The notes under the pieces were generated by a model that was not told the origin of the DNA, searched no databases, and worked only from the letters and a program-made list of their open reading frames with translations. The translations under genes were made by a program, and so were the position numbers. Below are positions 56,535 to 64,000 of a DNA stretch of 64,000 nt, piece by piece (position 1 is the first letter of the stretch; every line of letters begins with the position of its first letter). The DNA is from Acidimicrobiaceae bacterium. GTDB lineage: Bacteria; Actinomycetota; Acidimicrobiia; Acidimicrobiales; Ilumatobacteraceae. Location: the NCBI GenBank assembly GCA_016722025.1, contig JADKGZ010000002.1:1-64000 (forward strand), in the 5' to 3' direction.

Positions 56535-56832
56535 GCTGATCAGTCACCCGCTGCTCGCAACTGCGCTCGAGCTGCACCCGCAGGTGGCACTGCGGCCAGA
56601 GCCGTTCGGCGCGCTCGCCTATCACTACGGCAACCGGCGGTTGGTGTTCCTGAAGCACCCCGACATGGTGGCCGTCGCCAACAGCCTCGCCGGGCACGCC
56701 ACGTTCGCCGAGGCACTCCAGGCGTGCGGCATCGATCCGCAGCGCTGGCCGTCGTTCGTCACGGCGTTCGCCTCGCTGCAAGAGTCCCACGTCGTACGCG
56801 AGCGAGCAGTTCACGAGGAGAGCCCTGAATGA
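56524..56832 (+). CDS. mftB: mycofactocin precursor-binding chaperone
   Basis: The 102-residue protein starts at GTG 56524, inside the mftA end, and reads STELISHPLLATALELHPQV, YHYGNRRLVFLKHPDMVAVA, ALQACGIDPQRWPSFVTAFA. This is the PqqD-like winged-helix fold of MftB, which binds the leader of MftA and presents it to MftC. The stop overlaps mftC by 4 bp (ATGA). Confidence 0.93.
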   Translation: MSTELISHPLLATALELHPQVALRPEPFGALAYHYGNRRLVFLKHPDMVAVANSLAGHATFAEALQACGIDPQRWPSFVTAFASLQESHVVRERAVHEESPE

Positions 56833-57974
56833 GCGTCGAGTCACTGGTGTCGCAACTCAAGACCGGGCTCGATGCGCCCATCTGCCTCACGTGGGAGCTC
56901 ACGTACGCGTGCAACCTGCAGTGCGTGCACTGCCTGTCCTCGTCGGGCCAGCGCGACCACCGCGAGCTGTCCACCGTCGAGGCCAAGCGGGTGCTCGACC
57001 AGCTGCGCGAGTTGCAGGTCTTCTACATCAACATCGGTGGTGGCGAGCCGATGGTGCGCCGCGACTTCTTCGAGCTGGTCGAGTACTCGGTCACTCCCAA
57101 CCAACACGGCAGCGGCATCGGCGTCAAGTTCTCCACCAACGGCGCGTTCATCGATGCCGAGAAGGCCCGCCGCCTCGCGGCAATGGAGTACCTCGACATC
57201 CAGATCAGCCTCGACGGTGTCGACGCAGTCACCAACGACGCGGTGCGCGGCGCCGGCAGCTACGACATGGCTCGCCGGGCGATGGACAACTTGGCTGCCG
57301 CCAACTTCGGGCCGTTCAAGATCAGCGTCGTCGTCACTCGCCAGAACGTGCCCCAGCTCGATCAGTTCAAGGCTTTGGCCGACAGCTACGGCGCCCAGTT
57401 GCGCGTCACCCGCCTGCGCCCCAGCGGCCGCGGGGTCGACAGCTGGGATCACCTGCACCCCACCAACTCGCAGCAGCGCGAGATCTACGACTGGCTGATG
57501 GCCAGCGGCGAGAACGTGCTCACCGGCGACTCGTTCTTCCACCTCAACGCGCTCGGCCCGTCCCTGCCCGGCCTCAACATGTGCGGCGCAGGCAGGGTGG
57601 TGTGCCTCATCGACCCCATCGGCGACGTGTACGCCTGCCCGTTCGTCATCCACGACGAGTTCCGTGCCGGCAACGTGCGCGACCCGGGCGGCTTCGCCAG
57701 GGTGTGGAAGCAGAGCGACCTGTTCACGTCGCTGCGCGAGCCGCAGAGCGCCGGTGCCTGTGCCAGCTGCGGTGCCTTCGATGCCTGCCAGGGCGGGTGC
57801 ATGGCCGCCAAGTTCTTCACCGGCCTGCCGCTCGACGGGCCCGACCCCGAGTGCGTCGGCGGCGACGGCGAGGTGGCCCTCGCCGAGCTTGCCGCCACGC
57901 CGGTCGCCGTCTCGCTGAAGCCACGCCCGGCGATGGACCACACCAAACCCGCCCGCGTGCCGGTGCTCAGCTAG
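56829..57974 (+). CDS. mftC: mycofactocin radical SAM maturase
   Basis: The 381-residue protein has the radical-SAM motif YACNLQCVHCLSSSG (CxxxCxxC, residues ~27-34), the substrate/SAM GGGEPMVRRDFFELVEY, and a C-terminal SPASM-like domain with CGAGRVVCLIDPIGDVYACP and CASCGAFDACQGGCMAAKFF for auxiliary Fe-S clusters. MftC decarboxylates the C-terminal Tyr and cross-links it to Val in MftA. mftD, mftE and mftF, which finish the cofactor, are not found downstream in this window. Confidence 0.95.
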   Translation: MSVESLVSQLKTGLDAPICLTWELTYACNLQCVHCLSSSGQRDHRELSTVEAKRVLDQLRELQVFYINIGGGEPMVRRDFFELVEYSVTPNQHGSGIGVKFSTNGAFIDAEKARRLAAMEYLDIQISLDGVDAVTNDAVRGAGSYDMARRAMDNLAAANFGPFKISVVVTRQNVPQLDQFKALADSYGAQLRVTRLRPSGRGVDSWDHLHPTNSQQREIYDWLMASGENVLTGDSFFHLNALGPSLPGLNMCGAGRVVCLIDPIGDVYACPFVIHDEFRAGNVRDPGGFARVWKQSDLFTSLREPQSAGACASCGAFDACQGGCMAAKFFTGLPLDGPDPECVGGDGEVALAELAATPVAVSLKPRPAMDHTKPARVPVLS

Positions 57975-58136
57975 TGCTCTGACCACAGACGTTCGCGCAC
58001 ACTAGACGATTCCTGTGGTGCGGGCTCGTCCGGCCCGGCGTCGTCGGTCGATCGGGCGACGTCGCGGACGCACCAACACGAGTGCGGTGAGTGGTCACAG
58101 CACTGGCACGGCGGCGAGGAAGCACCGTCGCTGTCC

Positions 58137-58142
58137 TATCCT
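58137..58142 (+). promoter_or_regulatory. putative -10 box of the cyclase-ATPase gene
   Basis: TATCCT, 7 nt before the ATG at 58150. Confidence 0.45.
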
Positions 58143-58149
58143 CGCGGCC

Positions 58150-61100
58150 ATGCGCGGACTCGCCACCACATCGACAAGGGCAGTCGTGTTCTGCGACATC
58201 GTGGGCTCCACCGAGATCCGCACCCGAGTCGGTGACTCGGTGGCCGACCCTTGGTTCGAACAGCTGATGGCCGCCATCTCCAACGCGGTGCTGGAGGTCG
58301 ACGGGTTGGTCGTCAAGTCGTTGGGCGACGGAGTGATGGCAGTGTTCACATCGGCCTCGGCCGCGCTGCAGGGCGCGGTTGGCATGCAGCAAGCGGGCGA
58401 GGCGCATCGTTCGAAGGGTGTTGCGGAGTCGGCCCGCTTGAGAGTCGGGGTGTCCATCGGGGATGTCGCCGAGCTCGACGCCGACTGGAGCGGCCTGCCG
58501 GTGGTGGAAGCCGCCCGTCTGTGTGCCTGCGCAGGGTCGAACGAGATCTACGCTTCTGATGTCGTGCGCCTGCTGGCCGGCAGTCGAACCGACCATCAGT
58601 TCGAAGCGGTGGGGTCGCTCGAGCTGAAGGGGCTGGCCGAGCCCGTCGCGACGACTCGGGTCCTCTGGCACCCGCGCCCATCCGGCATCACTTCGGCTGC
58701 GCTGCCGGCCGCCTTGTCCACCGCGGTCACAGGGCCGTTCGTCGGCCGCGAGCAGCTCGCCGCAGACTGCTTCGACGAGTGGAAGGCAGGCACGTGGCGG
58801 GGCCTGCTGGTGGCGGGCGAACCGGGGATCGGCAAGACCCGCTTCGTCGCCGAGCTGTGCAACCGAATGGCCGGCACCGGCGCCAACGTCGCGGCAGGCA
58901 GATGCGACGAGGACATCGCCGCCGCGTACCGACCGTGGACCGACGCGCTCGACCCACTGGTCGCGGCGATGTCGACCGACGAGCTCGCCGACTTCACCCG
59001 TCGCCATGGGGCCGAGTTGGCGCTCGTCGTACCCGCCCTGCGCCGGCGGTCGGCGGAACTGCCGCCGATCATGCAGGTCGACGCGCTCACGCTGCAGGGT
59101 GTCGTCATCGATGCAGTCATCGCCCTTCTCGCACTTCACGCGTCCGAGCACCCGCTGATCGTCGTTCTCGACGACGTGCATTGGATCGACCCCGCCTCAC
59201 TCGTGCTGCTTCGTCGTGTCGCCGATGCGACACCCCCCGGCGTGAGCATCATCGCCACCTATCGCGACACCGATCTCGACCGCATGCACCCGCTGAGCGC
59301 GGTGTTGGCCGATCTGCGGCGAGTCGACGGCATGCGCCGAGTTGCCCTGCCGGGCCTCGACGCCACTGCCATCGAGCAGTACCTCAGTGCGGCGGCAGGT
59401 CACGCCCTCGACGCCGACGGGCTACGGCTCGCGAGCGCAGTGCAGGCGGGCACCGCAGGCAACCCGTTGTTCGTCGGCGAGATGCTGCGTCACCTCACTG
59501 AAACCGGCGCGATCCGCAGAGCCGACGACCGATGGGTCGGCGAAAGCGGGTTGTCGCTTCCTGAAGGCCTGCGCGAGGTGATCGGTCGCCGGCTCACCCG
59601 TCTCGGCGAGGATGTCAGCGTGGTGCTGCGCACAGCCGCAGTGTTGGGCCGCAGCTTCGATCCAGATGTCGTCGAAGCGCTCATCGGGCACGACGTACTC
59701 GAGGAACTGGAGCTGGCAGCTGCCGCGGGAATCATCGTGGAGACGGGGCGGTGGTTCGAGTTCCGCCACGCCGTCCTGCGCGAGGTGCTGCTGGCCGAGC
59801 TCTCCACTGCGCGTCTGCAACGCCTGCACCGCGAAGTTGCAGGCGTGCTCGACCGACGGTGGGCGCTGAGCCACGATCAGCACATCGAGGAGCTCGCGCA
59901 CCACCATGCGGAAGGCCGCACGGCCCTGGCGCCGCAGTGGTGCCTGCGCGCTGCGCAGTCGGCGAACGACGAGTACCAGACCGATCGTGCCATCCGGTGG
60001 GCCGAGCGCGGCCTGGAACTTGTCGAGCTGGCCGATGCCCCCGATCCGCTCGTGGAGTGCGATCTGGCGATTGCCAAGGCGTTCGCCCACGTCCGCGACG
60101 ACTCACACTCGCTCCTGCCCTCCAAGGTGGCGTTCGATCTCGCAGTCGCACTTGGCGACAGCCAGCGGATGGCAAAGGCGGCGCTCACTGCGGGCATGCC
60201 CACCACCGGCGCGCTCGCGTCCGAGCACTTCCGGCACATCCAGCACGCGCTCGAACTGCTGGGCGACGACCGCTCCGCCGAGAAGCTGATGCTCGAGTTC
60301 CGGCTCCTCGAGGTCGAGCGGCTCAGCCCTCACCTCACCCAGGCAGCACACGCCGAACGGAGCCAGAGGATCCTCGACCAACTCGATCCCGGCCAGCCGC
60401 ACTCGACGCAGATCGCTTGGAGCGTCGCGTGTGGCGCGGTGCTCATGAACCAACACCGCCTCGCTGACTCGATCTTCGCCAACCACCCGAAGCTGGCCGA
60501 GTTCCTTCCGTTCACCGCGGTGAAATCGCCCGCCGAGCGCTTCATCGGGCACATGCGCCTGGGTCTCGGCGACCGAGACGGCTTCGAGCAGGGCATCGAG
60601 GAGTTCGAACTCGCGCTGGGGCCGCGGGTGCGCGTGTACATGGCAATAGCCTCCAGACTGCAATCGCAAGCGATGCGGGCGTTGCTCGACGGCGACTGGG
60701 CGACGGCCAAAGCGCTCGTCGCCGAGATCCGCACGGTCGCCGGCCACGACGGCAACTTCGCGCTGGGGTGCCAGGCACAATCGGCATGGCTCCACCGCGA
60801 GACGGGACGTACGGAGCAGGAGTACCAGAGCAGCCTCCAGCTCGTCGAGATGCTGCCCGACTTCCCGGTGCTGAGGGCGCTGCTGGTTGCCGATGCTGCC
60901 GAGGCAGGCCACCTCGAGATCGCGGCAGGCCTGCTCGACGAACTCGCGCCCGACGACTTCGCTGCGGTCGGCCGCGGCTGGCTGACGGTGTTGGCGCTCG
61001 GCAACGTGGCCTGGGCAGCCATCGCCGTCGACGCCCGCCGGCACGCCCCGGTGCTGCGCACGCTGCTCGCCGAGTTCGAGGGGACCATGGCAGTCATCGC

Positions 61101-61416
61101 GTCCGGTACGCATGTGATGTGCTCGATCGACCGCTTGCTGGCCGGGTTGGCCGCACTCGACGGCGACCACGCCGAAGCCGACCGCCTCTTCGCTGCCGCC
61201 CTCGCTCAGGAGGAGGGAGTGCGGTCGGCACCGCTCGCGGCGCGCACTCGTCACTGGTGGGCGCGGGCATTGGTTCGACGCGGCGACACCCAGGCAGCCC
61301 TGCCCTTGATCGCTGCCGCGCTCGAGACAGCCGAGGTGCTCGGGATGCAGCGCTTGGCGCACGACCTCGCCGAGCTCGCCGCGGCGACAGAGGGTCCGCC
61401 GGCTCAGAGTGGCTGA
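58150..61416 (+). CDS. adenylate/guanylate cyclase-like domain fused to an ATPase and TPR-like repeats
   Basis: The 1088-residue protein begins with a class III cyclase-type domain (VVFCDIVGSTEIRTRVGDSV, LVVKSLGDGVMAVFTSASAA, RVGVSIGDVAELDADWSGLP). A P-loop ATPase follows, with Walker A LLVAGEPGIGKTRFVAELCN near 225 and Walker B LIVVLDDVHWIDPASLVLLR near 340, then a ~600-residue TPR-like helical part. This is a common actinobacterial signalling architecture; the cyclase domain may bind or make a cyclic nucleotide. The two metal-binding Asp (FCDIVGS and SLGDGV) are present. It lies between mftC and plsY. No HTH was seen. Confidence 0.88.
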   Translation: MRGLATTSTRAVVFCDIVGSTEIRTRVGDSVADPWFEQLMAAISNAVLEVDGLVVKSLGDGVMAVFTSASAALQGAVGMQQAGEAHRSKGVAESARLRVGVSIGDVAELDADWSGLPVVEAARLCACAGSNEIYASDVVRLLAGSRTDHQFEAVGSLELKGLAEPVATTRVLWHPRPSGITSAALPAALSTAVTGPFVGREQLAADCFDEWKAGTWRGLLVAGEPGIGKTRFVAELCNRMAGTGANVAAGRCDEDIAAAYRPWTDALDPLVAAMSTDELADFTRRHGAELALVVPALRRRSAELPPIMQVDALTLQGVVIDAVIALLALHASEHPLIVVLDDVHWIDPASLVLLRRVADATPPGVSIIATYRDTDLDRMHPLSAVLADLRRVDGMRRVALPGLDATAIEQYLSAAAGHALDADGLRLASAVQAGTAGNPLFVGEMLRHLTETGAIRRADDRWVGESGLSLPEGLREVIGRRLTRLGEDVSVVLRTAAVLGRSFDPDVVEALIGHDVLEELELAAAAGIIVETGRWFEFRHAVLREVLLAELSTARLQRLHREVAGVLDRRWALSHDQHIEELAHHHAEGRTALAPQWCLRAAQSANDEYQTDRAIRWAERGLELVELADAPDPLVECDLAIAKAFAHVRDDSHSLLPSKVAFDLAVALGDSQRMAKAALTAGMPTTGALASEHFRHIQHALELLGDDRSAEKLMLEFRLLEVERLSPHLTQAAHAERSQRILDQLDPGQPHSTQIAWSVACGAVLMNQHRLADSIFANHPKLAEFLPFTAVKSPAERFIGHMRLGLGDRDGFEQGIEEFELALGPRVRVYMAIASRLQSQAMRALLDGDWATAKALVAEIRTVAGHDGNFALGCQAQSAWLHRETGRTEQEYQSSLQLVEMLPDFPVLRALLVADAAEAGHLEIAAGLLDELAPDDFAAVGRGWLTVLALGNVAWAAIAVDARRHAPVLRTLLAEFEGTMAVIASGTHVMCSIDRLLAGLAALDGDHAEADRLFAAALAQEEGVRSAPLAARTRHWWARALVRRGDTQAALPLIAAALETAEVLGMQRLAHDLAELAAATEGPPAQSG

Positions 61417-61515
61417 CCGACGCCGTCAACGCCGGACAGCTGGTTGCAGCGTGTTCGCCGCCAGGACGAATAGGGTGGCCCGCACCGGGCGAGCGAGACG
61501 AGGGGGGAAACGCGC

Positions 61516-62102
61516 ATGATCTGGTTGCTGCTCGTTCCCGCGTACTTGCTGGGCACGTTCCCCAGTGCCGTGATGGTGGCGCGCAGCAAGGGCATCGACA
61601 TCCACGAAGTCGGGTCGGGCAATCCCGGCGCCTCCAACGTTGCACGAACGATGGGCACCAAGTGGGGCGTGTTCGTGTTCTTCCTCGATGGCCTCAAGGG
61701 CGCCATCCCGGCGGCGGTCGCGCTGATGTTCACCGAACGGCCGTCGCCCGCCGCCTATGCGATGACCGGAGCTGCCGTCGTCGGCCACATGTATCCCATC
61801 ACCCGCCGGTTCAAGGGTGGCAAGGGGTCGCCACGATGGGCGGTGCCACTCTGGTGCTGCAGCCGCTGCTGTTCGTCATCCTCACCGGCGTGTGGCTGGC
61901 GGTGCGCAAGCTCACCGGCAAGGCCTCGTTGGCCTCGCTGTGCATCATGGCCGGCCTGCCGATCGGCGTGGCCGTGCTGCGCGGCCCGGGGTGGGAGGTC
62001 GCCACCACCGCAGCGCTGGGAGTGCTGGTGCTGATGCGCCACCTCGACAACATCAAGCGGCTGCTCGGTGGCAGCGAGCTGTCGGCATCTCACGACGAAT
62101 GA
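61516..62102 (+). CDS. plsY: glycerol-3-phosphate acyltransferase PlsY (frameshift at 61828)
   Basis: The ~195-residue membrane protein starts MIWLLLVPAYLLGTFPSAVM with the conserved EVGSGNPGASNVARTMG. At the conserved KGGKGVAT motif the run of G is one base short: as written it reads GGKGSPR, while with one more G it reads GGKGVATMGGATLVLQPLLF in the next frame and continues normally to AVLRGPGWEVATTAALGVLV. PlsY transfers acyl from acyl-phosphate to glycerol-3-phosphate at the start of phospholipid synthesis. A G homopolymer deletion is strong evidence for a sequence error. AGGGGGG stands just before the ATG. Confidence 0.9.
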
Positions 62103-62110
62103 CCGCCGAG

Positions 62111-62116
62111 TAGCGT
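62111..62116 (+). promoter_or_regulatory. putative -10 box of the OYE/FadH-type oxidoreductase gene
   Basis: TAGCGT, 9 nt before the ATG at 62126. Confidence 0.4.
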
Positions 62117-62125
62117 CGGCGCTCG

Positions 62126-63983
62126 ATGCAATTGCTGCAGCCACTCCCCCTCGCAACCGCGATCGCCCGCAATCGGGTGATGTTCGGCCCGCACGTCACC
62201 AACCTCGGCGACGACCAACGGTGTTTCACGCCGCGGCACACGGCCTACTACGAACGGCGCGCCCGCGGGGGTTGCGGCATCATCGTCACCGAAGGCGCCA
62301 GCGTGCACGACAGCGACTGGCCGTACGAGCGTGCGCCGCTCGCCGCATCATGTGCCGCCGGCTGGGCGGCCATCGTGAGCGCATGCCATGCCCACGGCTC
62401 GCTGGTGGTTGCCTCGCTCGACCACGCCGGCGGCCAGGGCAGCAGCGCGTACAGCCAGCGCGAACTGTGGGCGCCATCGCGTGCCGGAGGTGAACTCGCG
62501 CGAGGTGCCGAAGTGGATGGAAGCCGACGACATCGCCGCGGTGGTCGCCGGGTTCGGCACTGCCGCCGCGCTGGCAGTCGGGGCCGGATGCGACGGCGTG
62601 GAGATCAACGCCGGCCAGCACAGCCTCGTGCGTCAGTTCCTCAGCGGCCTCACCAACCAACGCGGCGACGAGTGGGGCCACGACCGGCTGCTGTTCGCTC
62701 GCCAGGTCATCTCAGCGGTGCGTGCCACCGCCGGTACCGGCATCGTCGGGCTGCGCCTGTCCTGCGACGAGCTGGCGCCGTGGGCGGGCATCACGCCGCA
62801 GATGGCCGTCGACATCGCCGCCGCGCTCGGCGAGGACCTCGACTACCTCGTGGTGACACGCGGCTCCATCTTCTCGGCGGAGAAGACCCGCCCCGACTTC
62901 CACGAACCCACCGGGTTCAACATCGACGTCTGCCGCGGGGTGCGCGGTGCGCTACCGACGACGCCAGTGTTCCTGCAGGGCTCGGTGGTCGACTGGGGCC
63001 AGGCCGAGTGGGCCCTCGGCGACGGCGTCTGCGATGCGGTGGAGATGACACGTGCGCAGATCGCCGACCCCGATCTGGTGTCGAAGCTGTCGGCCGACGC
63101 GGCACACACGATTCGCCCGTGCATCCGCTGCAACCAGACGTGTCAGGTGCGCGACGCACGCAGCCCGGTGGTCACGTGCGTGGGCGAACCGACCAGTGGC
63201 CGCGAGACCGAAGACCCCGACTGGTACGCGCACACTGCACGGGCACGCAACGTGCTGGTGGTGGGAGGCGGCATCGCCGGCCTGGAAGCCGCGCGGGTGG
63301 CGGCCGTGCGCGGTCATCGGGTGCGGCTCGTCGAACGCACGCATCAGCTCGGTGGCATCGCCGCGCTCGCCGGGCCTGGCGCGCCACTCGTACAGTGGCT
63401 CATCGGCGAGTGCACCGCAGCCGGCGTTGCCGTGGAGGTGGGCACCGAGCGGGTTGCCCCCCGGCCCGACGACGTCGTCATCCAATGCACCGGCGGCCGG
63501 CCCGGCACCCGCTCGTACGAGGTGGCGCCGGGAGCCGTCGTCCTCGACGTCGTCGATGTGCACCGGGGCACACCCTTGCCCGACGGCCCGATCGCACTGT
63601 TCGACCCCATCGGCGGCCCCATCGCTGTTGCGCTGGCGGAAACGTTGGGCAGCCGGGCGATCCTCATCACGCAGGACCAGATCGCGGGCAACGAGCTCTC
63701 CCGCACCGGCGACCTCGCTCCTGCCAACGTGCGGCTGCAGCAGCAGGGCGCGCAGATCGAGCGGCGCAGCCTGCTCCGCGCCGTTCGTGCCGGCGAGGTG
63801 GAGCTGGAGGATCGCTTCAGCGGCGAACGCCGCACCGTGCACTGCGCGGCGCTCGTCGACTGTGGTTTCCGCCTGCCCACCGATCCGATTCCCGCGGCCA
63901 CCACGCAGGCCGGCGATTGCGTGGCCCCGCGCACCATTCACGAAGCGGTGCTGGAAGCCCGCCGCGCCGCACTCTCCGTGTAG
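62126..63983 (+). CDS. mycofactocin-associated OYE/FadH-type oxidoreductase (frameshift at 62480)
   Basis: The ~618-residue protein begins MQLLQPLPLATAIARNRVMF, has the OYE (FMN barrel) part with GGCGIIVTEGASVHDSDWPY and VEINAGQHSLVRQFLSGLTN, a 4Fe-4S segment (TIRPCIRCNQTCQVRDARSP) and a C-terminal FAD/NAD Rossmann domain (NVLVVGGGIAGLEAARVAAV). This is the layout of 2,4-dienoyl-CoA reductase-like oxidoreductases whose members associate with mycofactocin genes. The frame breaks at 62480: ELWAPS continues as VPEVNSREVPKWMEADDIAA in the next frame; two missing bases (a lost CG) would give the usual APSRVPEVN. The start is the ATG at 62126. Confidence 0.88.
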
Positions 63984-64000
63984 CCGGAGATGCACCTGTG

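Overview
The window is GC-rich DNA with dense, mostly uninterrupted coding and few intergenic gaps. It looks like an actinobacterial chromosome. The gene set (mycofactocin genes, NDMA-dependent alcohol dehydrogenases, large LuxR/cyclase-type ATPase regulators, a MobF relaxase, an LPXTG-like surface protein) and many apparently leaderless promoters (a TANNNT hexamer 6-10 nt before the start codon) fit Actinomycetota. My best guess is an Acidimicrobiia/Ilumatobacter-like lineage, but that placement is inference from gene content only.

Layout. Left chromosomal arm, 1-11.2 kb: alpha/beta hydrolase (partial), ferredoxin, TetR regulator, TPR/HD-GYP protein, M48 protease, a DrrAB-type ABC exporter, an LPHTG-anchored surface protein, a small P-loop kinase next to a decayed DUF3800 fragment, and a WYL regulator divergent from DinB and GNAT genes.

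Integrated element, 11.24-30.80 kb: it is bounded by a perfect 48-bp direct repeat that is part of the 3' end of an acyl-CoA dehydrogenase gene. The intact gene lies at 30724-31932 and an orphan copy of its 3' end lies at 11204-11282. The element carries a tyrosine integrase coupled to a DUF3800 gene beside attR, an excisionase-like HTH protein, a MobF relaxase-helicase, a KAP-family P-loop NTPase with membrane segments, and a MoxR-vWA-beta-propeller (bpX) conflict-type operon ending near a HIRAN-domain gene. An IS3-family element has broken the moxR gene of that operon. I found no conjugative coupling or type IV secretion genes, so it looks like a mobilizable rather than self-transmissible island.

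Right chromosomal arm, 30.7-64 kb: acyl-CoA dehydrogenase, a secreted esterase-like lipoprotein, an OafA-type acyltransferase, cysS, a truncated-haemoglobin operon, a LuxR-family ATPase, valS, an L,D-transpeptidase, an LCP protein, a chromosomal MoxR/vWA pair, two NDMA-type alcohol dehydrogenases, a truncated ornithine-cyclodeaminase gene, a patatin, a HelD-like helicase, mftA-mftB-mftC, a cyclase-ATPase regulator, plsY, and a mycofactocin-associated OYE/FadH-type oxidoreductase that ends just before the window edge. The two alcohol dehydrogenases, mftABC and the OYE-type oxidoreductase form a dispersed mycofactocin module; mftD, mftE and mftF are not in the window.

Many otherwise well-conserved genes are broken by single indels (for example plsY, the globin, the ABC permease and the OYE gene). 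Some are clearly homopolymer-type. This suggests the sequence itself carries indel errors, so frameshifted genes are annotated here as one gene each, with the shift position noted. The density of shifts looks higher inside the element, where genuine decay may be added to the errors.
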